The notes: a model not told the origin generated them from the letters alone. A stretch of DNA of 64,000 nucleotides from Streptococcus pneumoniae (GCF_001096185.1 NZ_CRPU01000003.1:124001-188000); one strand, 5' to 3'; numbered from the stretch's first letter, positions 9,865 through 19,672 are shown. Program-made: numbers and translations.

Positions 9865-12168
9865 TTATTGTTGCAATACTTTTCTTGGCTTGGTACCTTC
9901 AGCTGGACCGATGACACCTGCCATTTCAAGTTCTTCCATAAGGCGGGTCGCACGGTTAAATCCAACAGACAAACGGCGCTGAATCATGGATGCGCTGGCT
10001 TTCTGCGTCTCGATGACTAAAGCCTTGGCTTCTTCAAAAAGCGGATCTCCACCAGTTTCACCATCTGAAAATTCTCCTTCATTTTCAGCAACCTCACCTG
10101 GATCAAAACTCTCATCGTAGTCCGCATCTGCCTGAGCTTTGATAAAGTTTACGATGCGTTCAACATCATCATCCGAGATAAAGGAGCCTTGGAGACGAAC
10201 TGGATGATTTTCATCAATCGGTTTAAAGAGCATGTCTCCTCGACCAAGAAGTTTTTCTGCTCCATTTTCATCCAAAATCGTACGGGAGTCTGTTCCTGAT
10301 GAAACCGCAAATGCCACACGAGACGGAACATTGGCCTTAATCAAACCAGAGATAACATCAACCGATGGACGCTGGGTTGCAAGAATCATGTGGATACCAG
10401 CAGCACGCGCCTTCTGCCCAAGACGGATAATAGCATCTTCCACTTCCTTGCTGGCAACCATCATAAGGTCAGCCAACTCATCTACAATTACGACAATCAG
10501 CGGTAGCGGAATCTGCTTGTACTCAGACTGGGCATTAAACTCTTCTACCTTAGCATTAAAACCTGCAATGTTACGAACTCCCACCTTGGCAAAGAGTTCA
10601 TAACGATTTTCCATCTCATCCACAACCTTTTGCAGGGCCTTGCTGGCCTTGCGTGGATTTGTCACAACCGGAATCAAGAGATGGGGAATATCATTGTAAA
10701 CAGACAACTCAACCATCTTGGGGTCAACCATCATAAATTTAACTTGATCGGGTCTCGCTTTCATGAGGATGCTGGCGATAATGCCGTTAACAGCTACTGA
10801 CTTCCCTGAACCCGTTGAACCTGCGACAAGCAAGTGGGGCATTTTAGAAAGGTCAAAAGCTCTTGCGGTGCCATTAACTGCCTTTCCTAAAGGAATTTCC
10901 AAGAGATTTTCTGCTTTCGTTTGAGATTGTTCCCATAGTTCGCGGAAGGATACAGTCGCAATCTCAGAGTTGGGTACTTCGATTCCGACTAGGGATTTCC
11001 CTGGGATAGGTGCTTCGATCCGGACATCCTTGGCCGCCAAGGCTAGAGCGAGGTCATCTGCGAGATTGGAAATGCGGTTGACCCTTACACCCACTGCAGG
11101 CTTGACTTCATACTTGGTCACTGATGGCCCAATTTCGGCCCGTTCCACCGTCACCTTGATACCAAAGCTAGCAAAAGTTTCTTCTAGAATTTTGATATTT
11201 TCTCGAACAATTTTCTTCTCTTTAGACTGGTCTTTGGGTTTATCAGGTACAAAGAGTTGTAAGCTTGGAAGTTTGTATTCAAGAGCCTCCCTGGCTGAAA
11301 AATCGACCTGAACATCTTCGTCATCAGAGCCATCTTCCCGTTCAGGAAATTCAAGTTCAGCTTGAGGTAGGATGATTTCTGGTTCCAACCACTCTTCTTC
11401 CGGAACAGGTGGAACGTCAAGCACAACATCTGCTGTCAGAATTTCACCCGTTTCCATATCAACAGGAGGCAAATCGAGTAAGGCTTTTTCAGCCGCTTCT
11501 TGTTCTAATCTAGCCTCTTCCTCAGCCTTTTGACGAGCTTTTTCTTCTTGTTTGACAAAGCGTTCTTCTTTTCGACGCTCATGACCTTCCCGCCATTTGG
11601 CAAATCCTCTACTGAAAAATTCAGCAATATCGTAAACAGACCAAGGACTGACTAGGAGGGCACCCACTAAAATCAAGATAGAACCAATAAAGTAAGTGCC
11701 GATATTTGAAAAGAGAAAGGCTGTTGGAATATAAAGAGCAACTCCGATCAAGCCCCCTCCAGCAAAACTAGTCGTTCGAAAACCTGTCAAATCAGTCACA
11801 ACCTGAGCCACGGTTCCTTTTAGAACGGACTTGTCCAAACCATATTTCCAAACTAAGTAGGCCTCAAAAATCAGGAGCAAACCTGCAAATATGGTGAAAA
11901 AGCCAGATAGGAGCCCTTCCTGTTTTCGTATCCACTTGAAAAAGAAGAGGTAGAGCAGGATACCGAATATTGCCAGATAAGCTAGGCTACCCACCAGCAA
12001 GCGAATTAGATTGTAAAGGGTTATACCTGCAGCCCCCAATTTGAAGGCTGCGAAAATCAATAAAATCGCGATTCCCAACGAAATCAACATTCGTTGAATC
12101 GCTTCTTTTCTTTCGAGTTCTGCTTTAGACGGTCTCCGTCTTGTTTTACTTGTATTCTTGTTTGCCAT
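9865..12168 (-). CDS. ftsK: DNA translocase FtsK/SpoIIIE
   Basis: Septum-located DNA pump that clears chromosome termini at division. The 767 residues comprise an N-terminal membrane region with about four transmembrane segments (residues 25-175), an acidic/charged linker (about 190-320), the RecA-like motor with Walker A GSTGSGKS (about 440) and Walker B-type VDELADLMM, and the C-terminal gamma winged helix ([18 protein letters not shown]) that reads chromosome-orienting sequences. It is monocistronic, followed by the 9699-9858 hairpin element. Confidence 0.96.
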   Translation of the reverse strand: MANKNTSKTRRRPSKAELERKEAIQRMLISLGIAILLIFAAFKLGAAGITLYNLIRLLVGSLAYLAIFGILLYLFFFKWIRKQEGLLSGFFTIFAGLLLIFEAYLVWKYGLDKSVLKGTVAQVVTDLTGFRTTSFAGGGLIGVALYIPTAFLFSNIGTYFIGSILILVGALLVSPWSVYDIAEFFSRGFAKWREGHERRKEERFVKQEEKARQKAEEEARLEQEAAEKALLDLPPVDMETGEILTADVVLDVPPVPEEEWLEPEIILPQAELEFPEREDGSDDEDVQVDFSAREALEYKLPSLQLFVPDKPKDQSKEKKIVRENIKILEETFASFGIKVTVERAEIGPSVTKYEVKPAVGVRVNRISNLADDLALALAAKDVRIEAPIPGKSLVGIEVPNSEIATVSFRELWEQSQTKAENLLEIPLGKAVNGTARAFDLSKMPHLLVAGSTGSGKSVAVNGIIASILMKARPDQVKFMMVDPKMVELSVYNDIPHLLIPVVTNPRKASKALQKVVDEMENRYELFAKVGVRNIAGFNAKVEEFNAQSEYKQIPLPLIVVIVDELADLMMVASKEVEDAIIRLGQKARAAGIHMILATQRPSVDVISGLIKANVPSRVAFAVSSGTDSRTILDENGAEKLLGRGDMLFKPIDENHPVRLQGSFISDDDVERIVNFIKAQADADYDESFDPGEVAENEGEFSDGETGGDPLFEEAKALVIETQKASASMIQRRLSVGFNRATRLMEELEMAGVIGPAEGTKPRKVLQQ

Positions 12169-12208
12169 TCTTCTATTATACCATATTTCACAGGCATTTC
12201 GGAAAGAG

Positions 12209-12240
12209 AAAAAGACTGCACCAAACGGTCCAATCTTTTT
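12209..12240 (-). terminator. Probable terminator of the fru operon
   Basis: On the minus strand an imperfect stem (AAAAAGATTG against CAGTCTTTTT) ends in a T run, 14 nt after the fruA stop codon. Confidence 0.6.
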
Positions 12241-12253
12241 ATTTTTCTATTTT

Positions 12254-14206
12254 TTATGCTTGTGGTTTGCGTAGGTAACCATAAACCACACCACTTACTA
12301 TTGCTCCTACCAAGACAGAAACGAGGTAAAGAAGAGCATTTGAAGTAAGCGCGATAACGAAGATTCCTCCATGTGGCGCCATGAGTTTGATACCAGTAAG
12401 ACCAACGAGGCCACCTGCTACTGCTGAACCAAGGATGAAGCTTGGGATAGCACGAGCTGGGTCAGCTGCACCAAACGGAATCGCTCCCTCAGTGATAAAT
12501 GACAAGCCCATGATGATGTTTGTCAAACCAGAGTTACGTTCTTCTTTGGTAAATTTATCTTTGAAAAGAAGCGTTGAAACAAAGATAGCAAGTGGTGGCA
12601 CCATTCCTCCAGCCATAACTGCTGCCATGGCTACAGAACCACCTGAAGAAACAGTTGCTGCAAGCGTACCTGTACCAAAGACATAGGCTGCTTTGTTGAC
12701 TGGTCCACCCATATCGACAGCCATCATTCCACCAAGGACGATACCAAGAAGGACAGCTGAACCTCCACCAAGACCGCCTAGGAAGTCATTCATTGCAGTG
12801 TTGATTGCTGCCATTGGGATGTTGACAGCTAGCATAACAAATCCAGTCAAGATTGTTCCAAGAAGTGGTAAGAGAAGGATTGATTTAGCACCTTCAAGTG
12901 AACGAGGAACTTTAACGTATTTCTTGATAGCAAGAACCAGGGCACCTGCGATAAATCCACCCACAAGGGCACCTAGGAAACCAGATGAGACACCTGCAAG
13001 TGTTGAAGTTGCTTCACCACCTGCGGCATAAGGAATTTTACCAAAGGCAAACCCTTCCTTGGCAATAGCACCAGCCACGAAACCTGCTACTAAACCTGGT
13101 TTTTCAGCAATAGAGTAGGCAACATAACCTGCAAAGACTGGAAGCATCAAACCAAAGGCAGCTCCCCCAATTTTCATGAACATAGAAGCTAGTTCATGGT
13201 AGGAACCAAGATTACCAAGGTTTTCATTTGGCACACCCAAAGCACCGTCAATCAAGAAGGCAAGGGCAATCATGATACCACCACCGATAACGAATGGCAA
13301 CATTTGAGATACACCACTCATCAAGTGTTTGTAGAAGGCACCACCAAGGCTTTGTTTTTCGTTAGAGGCTGTTGCAGCTTTTGCACCATTAGCGGCACGG
13401 TAGACTTCCGCATCTCCTGAAAGAGCCATGTTAATCAATTCTTCCGTCTTACGGATACCGTCAGCAACTGGACGATTGATCAATGGTTTGCCATCGAAAC
13501 GATCCATTTCAACGGCCTTGTCTGCTGCAATGATAACAGCTTTAGCCTTGCGGATGTCCTCTGATGTTAGTTGGTTCCCAACACCGCTGGCACCGTTGGT
13601 TTCGACCTTGATCCCAACACCCATTTCAGCAGCCACTTTTTGAAGGGCTTCTTGGGCCATGTAAGTGTGAGCAATTCCTGTTGTACAAGCTGTAACAGCT
13701 ACGATAAAGTCACCAGTTTCATTAGCAGGCGCTTGAACAGGTTCCTCAGTTTTTTCTGAAGCTTGGTCAAAAAGCTCAATGACTTGGTCAGCTGATGTTG
13801 CTTGGCGAAGTTTGTCAGCAAAACCGTCTTTCATCAAGTATTGAGACAATTCTGCCAAGGATGCCAAGTGAGTATCATTGGCACCTTCTGGAGCCGCAAT
13901 CATGAAGAAGAGGTCAGTTGCTTGTCCATCCAAGCTCTCATAATCAACACCCTTGTTTGACTTAGCAAAGAGAACTGTCGCCTCTTTGACAGCAGCGTTT
14001 TTGCTGTGAGGCATTGCGATTCCGTCACCCAAACCAGTAGAAGTGAGAGCTTCACGCGCCAAAATTCCTTCTTTAAATGTTTCAAAATCTGTTACATAAC
14101 CGTGGTCTGTCAAACTTTTAATCATCTCGTCGATGACAGCTGTTTTTTCAGTTGCCTGCAAATCCAGCAACATGACATCTTTTCTCAATAGGTCTTGAAT
14201 TTTCAT
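12254..14206 (-). CDS. fruA: Fructose-specific PTS transporter, EIIABC
   Basis: Membrane transporter that imports fructose and phosphorylates it to fructose-1-phosphate. The 650 residues carry EIIA (1-150, phosphorylated His67 in GIAMPHSKN), EIIB (about 166-265, phosphorylated Cys174 in TACTTGIAHT) and the multi-span EIIC (about 295-645). The product is the substrate of FruK, encoded by the preceding gene, whose stop overlaps this start by 4 nt (ATGA). Confidence 0.96.
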   Translation of the reverse strand: MKIQDLLRKDVMLLDLQATEKTAVIDEMIKSLTDHGYVTDFETFKEGILAREALTSTGLGDGIAMPHSKNAAVKEATVLFAKSNKGVDYESLDGQATDLFFMIAAPEGANDTHLASLAELSQYLMKDGFADKLRQATSADQVIELFDQASEKTEEPVQAPANETGDFIVAVTACTTGIAHTYMAQEALQKVAAEMGVGIKVETNGASGVGNQLTSEDIRKAKAVIIAADKAVEMDRFDGKPLINRPVADGIRKTEELINMALSGDAEVYRAANGAKAATASNEKQSLGGAFYKHLMSGVSQMLPFVIGGGIMIALAFLIDGALGVPNENLGNLGSYHELASMFMKIGGAAFGLMLPVFAGYVAYSIAEKPGLVAGFVAGAIAKEGFAFGKIPYAAGGEATSTLAGVSSGFLGALVGGFIAGALVLAIKKYVKVPRSLEGAKSILLLPLLGTILTGFVMLAVNIPMAAINTAMNDFLGGLGGGSAVLLGIVLGGMMAVDMGGPVNKAAYVFGTGTLAATVSSGGSVAMAAVMAGGMVPPLAIFVSTLLFKDKFTKEERNSGLTNIIMGLSFITEGAIPFGAADPARAIPSFILGSAVAGGLVGLTGIKLMAPHGGIFVIALTSNALLYLVSVLVGAIVSGVVYGYLRKPQA

Positions 14207-15114
14207 CTTTTTTCTACCTCAACTTTTTCATATGTTTCTTTAATAAATTCTGCCGTTGCCAAGTCATCTGAGAAGGTGGTTGCCGTTCCGCAAGCCACTC
14301 CCCATTTGAAGCCTTCTACTGCGTCTTTTGATTTGACAAATTCACCTGTGAATCCAGCGACCATAGAATCACCAGCCCCAACTGAATTTTTGACTGTCCC
14401 CTTGATTGGTTTAGCAAAGTAAGCTCCCTCAGATGTGACAAGAAGAGCACCATCACCAGCCATAGAGATAATGACGTTTTGAGCTCCTTTGGCCAGTAAC
14501 TGACGAGCATAGTTCTCGATTTCATCTAAACTTTCGAGTTTCACTCCAAAGATAGCTCCAAGTTCATGATTGTTTGGTTTAACCAAAAGCGGATGGAAAT
14601 CCAAACTATCAATCAAGGTCTGTCCTTCAAAGTCACAGACTACTTGCGCACCAGTCTTGCGCGTCAAGGCAATCAAATCCTTATAGATAACATTGCCTAG
14701 ATTTTTAGCACTTGAACCAGCAAAGACAACTGTATCTTCTGCTGTCAGACTAGATAAAATAGCTTTCAATTCTTCTAGCTGAGCTGGTTCCACATTTGGA
14801 CCAGTCCCGTTGATTTCTGTTTCTTGGTCTGCTTTGATTTTAACATTGATACGAGTATCTTCTGCCACTTGAACAAAACGTGTCTCGATTTCTTCATCAG
14901 CCAAAGTATCTGTGATAAATTTACCAGTAAAGCCTCCGATAAATCCCGTCGCTGTATTTGGAATATCTAAGCGCTTTAAAACACGACTGACATTGATTCC
15001 TTTCCCACCAGCAAACTTATCATCACTGTCCATACGATTGACACTACCGACCTGGACTTGGTCCAAACGAACGATATAATCAATAGATGGATTGAGTGTG
15101 ACTGTATAAATCAT
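14203..15114 (-). CDS. fruK: 1-phosphofructokinase
   Basis: PfkB-family sugar kinase converting fructose-1-phosphate to fructose-1,6-bisphosphate. The 303 residues show the family start MIYTVTLNPSIDYIV, the substrate motif GGKGINVSR (about 37-45) and the catalytic NSVGAGDSMVAGF near the C terminus. It overlaps fruR upstream and fruA downstream by 4 nt each, giving a translationally coupled operon. Confidence 0.96.
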   Translation of the reverse strand: MIYTVTLNPSIDYIVRLDQVQVGSVNRMDSDDKFAGGKGINVSRVLKRLDIPNTATGFIGGFTGKFITDTLADEEIETRFVQVAEDTRINVKIKADQETEINGTGPNVEPAQLEELKAILSSLTAEDTVVFAGSSAKNLGNVIYKDLIALTRKTGAQVVCDFEGQTLIDSLDFHPLLVKPNNHELGAIFGVKLESLDEIENYARQLLAKGAQNVIISMAGDGALLVTSEGAYFAKPIKGTVKNSVGAGDSMVAGFTGEFVKSKDAVEGFKWGVACGTATTFSDDLATAEFIKETYEKVEVEKR

Positions 15115-15851
15115 ACTTCTATTACCTCCGTTTTCTCCTTAATAGCCTGCAAGAGCTCATGCCCTTGACTTGTGATAACAATAGCTCGTTTGAGTGGTGC
15201 TACCTTGACAAAGCAAGTTTGTCCAATTTTAGACGAATCCACCAAGACATAGGTCTGTTTGGCATTCTCTAAAATAGCACGCTTCACAGCTCCCTCCTCC
15301 ATATCAGGAGTCGTATAATAGCCATCATCTACACCATTCATCCCGATAAAGGCACGGTCAAAGTGCAATTGGTTAATCTGGTTAAGAGCAACGCCCCCGA
15401 TGCTAGCATCTGTCGCCATCTTGACACTTCCTCCAACCATGACAGTTGGAATCTGCTTTTCAACCAACTGTGCTGCATGGTGAATCGAGTTGGTCACGAC
15501 TGTAACATTCTTATTAACCAATTCATGAATCAAAAAGGCAGTTGTTGTTCCAGCATCGATAAAGATGACATCTTGTTCCTTGATGAGAGAGGCTGCTTTC
15601 TGAGCCAGCAACTTCTTTTCTTGAAGGTTTTTGACAGATTTTTCTTGAATGGTTTCTTCCTCCTGCAAGGAATGGGGCAATTCTGCTCCACCATGCACGC
15701 GACGAAGCTTGTTTTCCGCTTCCAACTCATCCAAGTCTCTTCGAACCGTTGATTCTGAGGTCTCTAACAAACTAACTAATTTTTCAAGAGAAACTACATG
15801 ATGTTGATTTAACTCCTCTAAAATCAGTTGCTTCCGCTCTGTTTTTAACAC
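15111..15851 (-). CDS. fruR: DeoR-family repressor of the fructose operon
   Basis: A 246-residue DeoR-type regulator with an N-terminal helix-turn-helix (residues 1-57, SESTVRRDLDELE) and a sugar-phosphate sensing domain with the DAGTTT pattern (VIFIDAGTTTAFLI). As first gene of fruR-fruK-fruA it very probably senses fructose-1-phosphate. The start is GTG at 15851, preceded by AGGAGGTGATTCG, a strong ribosome site. Confidence 0.93.
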   Translation of the reverse strand: MLKTERKQLILEELNQHHVVSLEKLVSLLETSESTVRRDLDELEAENKLRRVHGGAELPHSLQEEETIQEKSVKNLQEKKLLAQKAASLIKEQDVIFIDAGTTTAFLIHELVNKNVTVVTNSIHHAAQLVEKQIPTVMVGGSVKMATDASIGGVALNQINQLHFDRAFIGMNGVDDGYYTTPDMEEGAVKRAILENAKQTYVLVDSSKIGQTCFVKVAPLKRAIVITSQGHELLQAIKEKTEVIEV

Positions 15852-15863
15852 CGAATCACCTCC

Positions 15864-15911
15864 TGTTATCGTTTACACTATTCATTCTATCACACTTTCT
15901 TTTAAAGTCAA
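15864..15911 (-). promoter_or_regulatory. fru operon promoter with CcpA (cre) site
   Basis: On the minus strand TTGACT (15906-15911) and an extended -10 TGATAGAAT (hexamer 15884-15889) are spaced 16 bp apart. A sequence matching the cre consensus TGWNANCGNTNWCA at every fixed position lies at 15864-15877 (TGTTATCGTTTACA), between promoter and ribosome site. It predicts carbon-catabolite repression by CcpA acting as a roadblock. Confidence 0.82.
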
Positions 15912-15968
15912 GCATTTTTTATCATTTTCTTTCAAATTCTATCATTTTTCTTATTTTCAGAATTTTTA

Positions 15969-15997
15969 TTGCAAGATAAGAGCCTTTATGGTAGACT
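15969..15997 (+). promoter_or_regulatory. tRNA-Ser promoter
   Basis: TTGCAA (15969-15974), 17-bp spacer, TGGTAGACT (extended -10, hexamer 15992-15997), about 15 nt before the mature tRNA. Confidence 0.7.
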
Positions 15998-16012
15998 ATT
16001 TGAGTAAGTATT

Positions 16013-16100
16013 GGAAGATTACTCAAGAGGCTTAAGAGGCCGTGTTGGAAACGCGGTAGGCGTGTAACAGCGTGCGTGGGTTCGAATCCCATGTCTTCCG
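16013..16100 (+). tRNA. tRNA-Ser (GGA)
   Basis: An 88-nt class II tRNA with a long variable arm. The acceptor GGAAGAT pairs with GTCTTCC, the anticodon loop is TTGGAAA (anticodon GGA, serine UCC/UCU), and the T arm contains GGTTCGAATCC. The discriminator is G and CCA is not encoded. It points toward ssrA, which is on the other strand. Confidence 0.95.
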
Positions 16101-16230
16101 TGGAAAAGAAAAATTATTTTTTGGATGCAACTAATGTTGTATCTTTTTTTATCGCTTTTTTAAAAATAGGGTCTGTTTTAGGCTCTGTTTGTGACTCCTT
16201 TTTTCGCAAAAGCATGCAAAGGAATACCAA

Positions 16231-16266
16231 AGACAAAAATAAAAAACGTTGATTTAACAACGTTTT
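16231..16266 (-). terminator. ssrA terminator
   Basis: AAAACGTTG (16243-16251) and CAACGTTTT (16258-16266) form a stem followed on the minus strand by TTTTTTATTTTT, about 30 nt after the tmRNA 3' end. Confidence 0.8.
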
Positions 16267-16298
16267 ACCAAGGAATGCAAAAGAATGCAAAGGAATAA

Positions 16299-16643
16299 TG
16301 GAGCCGGTGGGAGTCGAACCCACGTCCAAACACCTGCCAACATATTTGTCTACAACCATAGGTTATGTATTATTTTAACAATTCCTCGACACATAACTCA
16401 AGCCTAGAAACTGCGAGTCTATCAATCTCTTATCAAGCCGCTAGACAAGACTTGATCGTATCTCGCTAATAATAAGACCTGTCATTGAACACGAGCAATC
16501 CAAATCGGGTCACGCCTGCTGGTTTTTAGGCAGCTAGAGCGTAAGAAGTGTTATTTTTTGCAGTTATATTTAACTGAGCGTTTACGTCGCCACACGAGTC
16601 GCAAAATATGCCTCATAATGCCTGTCGAATCCGTAACGACCCC
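16299..16643 (-). ncRNA. ssrA: Transfer-messenger RNA (tmRNA)
   Basis: Rescues stalled ribosomes together with SmpB and tags unfinished proteins for degradation. The 5' end GGGGTCGTTACGG pairs with the 3' end CGGCTCC-A, and the T arm GGGTTCGACTCCC is present. The resume codon and tag frame reads AKNNTSYALAA followed by TAA. The length of about 345 nt is normal. CCA is not encoded. Confidence 0.97.
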
Positions 16644-16659
16644 AAAAGACAATAAAACC

Positions 16660-16688
16660 ATTATACCTTATCTAACACAAAAATGCAA
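16660..16688 (-). promoter_or_regulatory. ssrA promoter
   Basis: On the minus strand TTGCAT (16683-16688), 17-bp spacer, TATAAT (16660-16665), about 17 nt upstream of the mature 5' end. Confidence 0.8.
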
Positions 16689-17013
16689 AAAAGAAATCAC
16701 ATACCTAAAAAGATACTATTCGAGAAATTTAGCAAACTGGGAGACTAACTACAACTTTCTCAGTGCATAACTTTACGATTGTGAATAGAGCTTACGAAAT
16801 CCACTTAACACATACCTAAGATAAAGCTATCTGTTTTGAAGAAATTCACGAAGAGAATTATTCTAAAATACTTTCAGATGAGAATTTTCCTACTCTCTTT
16901 GTTTCAATTCATTTGAGTTTAAAAACCATAAAATAAATCCTTATATTATTCGGAATAATTTTTACTTGTTAAACTAAAATAAATAGCTTTCATTCGAACT
17001 TTAATAGACTATG

Positions 17014-17056
17014 AAAACCAGTGGAACTTACCCTGACACGGAATTCCACTGGTTTT
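17014..17056 (+). terminator. Strong hairpin with T run in a gene-free stretch
   Basis: A 13-bp perfect stem (AAAACCAGTGGAA and its complement, 17014-17026 and 17044-17056) is followed on the plus strand by TTTTTT. No plus-strand gene precedes it. The 16689-17013 stretch upstream of the tmRNA promoter shows no credible reading frame. Confidence 0.7.
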
Positions 17057-17158
17057 TTCGATTTTTATCAGATTAACTTCTACTATTCTTAGCTGTGAAA
17101 ATTAGTTTAGGACTTTAACTTATTTTCAATCTTCTAATCTAAAGGCCACTTCCAGTAA

Positions 17159-17181
17159 AGAAAAATCAGGGTTCTCCTGAC
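17159..17181 (-). terminator. Short terminator after the AI-2E-type transporter gene
   Basis: TCAGG and CCTGA separated by six bases, followed on the minus strand by TTTTTCTTT, directly after the stop codon. Confidence 0.6.
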
Positions 17182-17183
17182 TT

Positions 17184-18293
17184 TTACTTAGCTAATTCTC
17201 TTTCTCGTTCTTTCATTATTTTATGATTTTCATACAAACGGGATAAGAACTTAGAAATTTCTTTTAAGATAGAATAGGTTGGCACTGCGACAATCATTCC
17301 AACTACACCATAGATATTGCTTGACAACAAAAGTAAAACCAAAATCGTGATTGGATGAACCTTCATAACACTTCCTACGATTCGAGGATATAAGATATTA
17401 CCATCTACCTGCTGAACAACAAGCATATAAATCACTGCAATCAGCAGTCTATGGGGATCAGTGAATATATTTGCGATGATCATAGGAATCAAACCAATAC
17501 TTGGCCCCACATAAGGAATTAAATTGGCTACACCAGAAAAAATAGCAAAAACTAAAGCATATTTTAAACCAATAATACTATAGCCAATATAAGCCAAACA
17601 ACCTATAATGATTGCGTCAATCGAAACTCCACTAATATAGCGAGCAATCGTCGCATTTAAATTCTTTAATAAGCCTGCAATATGCAAGCGATCCCTCTTT
17701 AGAATCGTTCTTTCAAGCATGGGCAAGAATTTATGTCCATCTAGTAAGAAATAAACCAAAAAAACTGGAGTCATAATCAAAATCAAAACAGTACTGATAA
17801 GAGCTGACAAGACACTCCCCACACTATTTGATACGCTATTTAGGATATTTTGAAGAATATCAACATAGGATAAGTTTAACTGCTGAATTGTAGCTTCTAC
17901 ATCCAAATTCTGGAGCGCAGGATAATTAGATAAGTCTATGATTAAGTCTTGTACTCGACTATAAATAGTTTGACTAGATATAATCAAACTAGATAACTGA
18001 TTGACCAAAATCGGTAAGAGATAGACTACCCCAATAACTAGCCCCCAAACCAAAGCACACAAGGTAATTAAAATACCAAGTAGACGATTGAGTTTACAGA
18101 CTTTATTTAAGAAAGTAACAATAGGGTTTGTCAAATAATAAAGAAAGCCCCCTAATAAAAATGGAATCATAATTGTATTAAGCACGCTAACAAAAGGGTT
18201 AATCAAAGACCCCATCTGTCTCCATAGGTAAAAGATGATGGTTAAGAGTAAAATTTCTGTGGTCCAAAAAAATAATTTATTTCTACGAAACAT
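17184..18293 (-). CDS. AI-2E family transporter (UPF0118 membrane protein)
   Basis: A 369-residue inner-membrane protein with about eight hydrophobic segments in the 2+1+5 spacing typical of the family. The later half holds the conserved VANLIPYVGPSIGLIP loop and the QQVDGNILYPRIVG segment. Family members are variously linked to AI-2 export or sodium/proton exchange, so the cargo is not known here. It is transcribed alone and divergently from dacA. Confidence 0.87.
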   Translation of the reverse strand: MFRRNKLFFWTTEILLLTIIFYLWRQMGSLINPFVSVLNTIMIPFLLGGFLYYLTNPIVTFLNKVCKLNRLLGILITLCALVWGLVIGVVYLLPILVNQLSSLIISSQTIYSRVQDLIIDLSNYPALQNLDVEATIQQLNLSYVDILQNILNSVSNSVGSVLSALISTVLILIMTPVFLVYFLLDGHKFLPMLERTILKRDRLHIAGLLKNLNATIARYISGVSIDAIIIGCLAYIGYSIIGLKYALVFAIFSGVANLIPYVGPSIGLIPMIIANIFTDPHRLLIAVIYMLVVQQVDGNILYPRIVGSVMKVHPITILVLLLLSSNIYGVVGMIVAVPTYSILKEISKFLSRLYENHKIMKERERELAK

Positions 18294-18377
18294 GAGTTAC
18301 CTCCCTCACTCTATTTTACCATATTTTCAAAAAGCTTAACGGATGAATTATTAAAGCAAGAATATTTTTTTTCTTTA

Positions 18378-18386
18378 TGATAGAAT
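18378..18386 (+). promoter_or_regulatory. dacA extended -10 immediately before the start codon
   Basis: TGATAGAAT ends 9 nt before the dacA ATG. Transcription would begin almost at the start codon, predicting a leaderless or near-leaderless mRNA; no ribosome site is seen. Confidence 0.65.
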
Positions 18387-18395
18387 AAGACTACT

Positions 18396-19637
18396 ATGAA
18401 AAAAATATTTTTAACTTTATTAACTGTCTCCCTTTTAGGAGGTGCTTCTACTGTTGCTGCTCAAGATTTTAATATTGCTGCAAAACATTCCATTGCTGTT
18501 GAGGCAAATACTGGTAAAATTCTCTATGAGAAGGATGCAACGCAACCTGTCGAAATTGCTTCTATAACAAAACTACTTACCGTTTACCTGGTCTATGAAG
18601 CTTTGGAAAACGGAAGTATTGCCCTCTCCACTCCTGTAGATATTTCTGATTATCCTTATCAATTGACGACAAATTCTGAAGCCAGTAATGTTCCTATGGA
18701 GGCCCGTAATTATACTGTCGAAGAGTTACTTGAAGCAACTCTAGTATCTAGTGCCAACAGCGCCGCTATTGCCCTAGCTGAGAAAATTGCTGGCTCAGAG
18801 AAAGACTTCGTCGATATGATGCGTGCCAAACTCCTGGAATGGGGAATCAATGATGCCACGGTTGTCAATACAACTGGTCTTAACAATGAAACTCTAGGGG
18901 ATAACATTTACCCAGGGTCTAATAAAGATGATGAAAATAAGCTCAGTGCTTATGATGTTGCCATCGTTGCCCGCAATCTCATCAAAAAGTATCCACAAGT
19001 TTTGGAAATCACCAAAAAACCTTCTTCTACTTTTGATGGGATGACAATCACTTCTACCAACTACATGTTAGAAGGTATGCCTGCTTATCGCGGTGGTTTT
19101 GATGGACTGAAAACAGGAACAACAGATAAGGCTGGAGAGTCTTTTGTTGGTACTACTGTCGAAAAAGGCATGAGAGTCATCACAGTTGTTTTAAATGCAG
19201 ACCATCAAGACAATAATCCCTACGCTCGGTTTACAGCTACATCTTCCCTAATGGATTATATTTCTTCTACATTTACACTTCGTAAAATCGTTCAGCAAGG
19301 CGATGCCTATCAAGATAGCAAAGCCCCTGTACAAGATGGAAAAGAAGATACGGTCACTGCAGTGGCGCCAGAGGATATCTATCTAATTGAACGTGTTGGG
19401 AATCAATCTTCCCAATCTGTTCAATTCACACCTAATTCCAAAGCAATCCCAGCACCACTTGAAGCTGGAACAGTGGTTGGCCATCTGACTTACGAAGACA
19501 AGGATTTGATTGGTCAAGGTTACATTACCACAGAGCGCCCTAGTTTCGAAATGGTTGCAGAAAAGAAAATTGAAAAAGCCTTCTTCTTAAAAGTTTGGTG
19601 GAATCAGTTTATCCGATTTGTTAATGAGAAATTATAA
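18396..19637 (+). CDS. dacA: D-alanyl-D-alanine carboxypeptidase PBP3 (DacA)
   Basis: Trims the terminal D-Ala from peptidoglycan stem peptides and so limits cross-linking outside the division zone. The 413 residues begin with a signal peptide (residues 1-22, cleavage after VAA). The three penicillin-binding motifs are at Ser56-Ile-Thr-Lys59, Ser119-Ala-Asn121 and Lys239-Thr-Gly241, the same numbering as pneumococcal PBP3. A beta-rich C-terminal domain (about 290-390) is followed by an amphipathic membrane anchor (FLKVWWNQFIRFVNEKL). Confidence 0.96.
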   Translation: MKKIFLTLLTVSLLGGASTVAAQDFNIAAKHSIAVEANTGKILYEKDATQPVEIASITKLLTVYLVYEALENGSIALSTPVDISDYPYQLTTNSEASNVPMEARNYTVEELLEATLVSSANSAAIALAEKIAGSEKDFVDMMRAKLLEWGINDATVVNTTGLNNETLGDNIYPGSNKDDENKLSAYDVAIVARNLIKKYPQVLEITKKPSSTFDGMTITSTNYMLEGMPAYRGGFDGLKTGTTDKAGESFVGTTVEKGMRVITVVLNADHQDNNPYARFTATSSLMDYISSTFTLRKIVQQGDAYQDSKAPVQDGKEDTVTAVAPEDIYLIERVGNQSSQSVQFTPNSKAIPAPLEAGTVVGHLTYEDKDLIGQGYITTERPSFEMVAEKKIEKAFFLKVWWNQFIRFVNEKL

Positions 19638-19672
19638 AAAAATCGCGGTTTAAAATCGCGATTTTTTTATTA
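19638..19672. terminator. Bidirectional terminator between dacA and sufB
   Basis: AAATCGCG and CGCGATTT with A and T runs on either side serve the convergent dacA and suf transcripts. Confidence 0.85.

Noticed and set aside
12381-13031. Two adjoining plus-strand frames of over 100 codons
   Set aside because: Antisense shadows of the EIIC part of fruA, with implausible Pro/Arg/Ala-rich composition.
16558-16770. 70-codon plus-strand frame
   Set aside because: Antisense to the 5' part of tmRNA and its promoter; no ribosome site.
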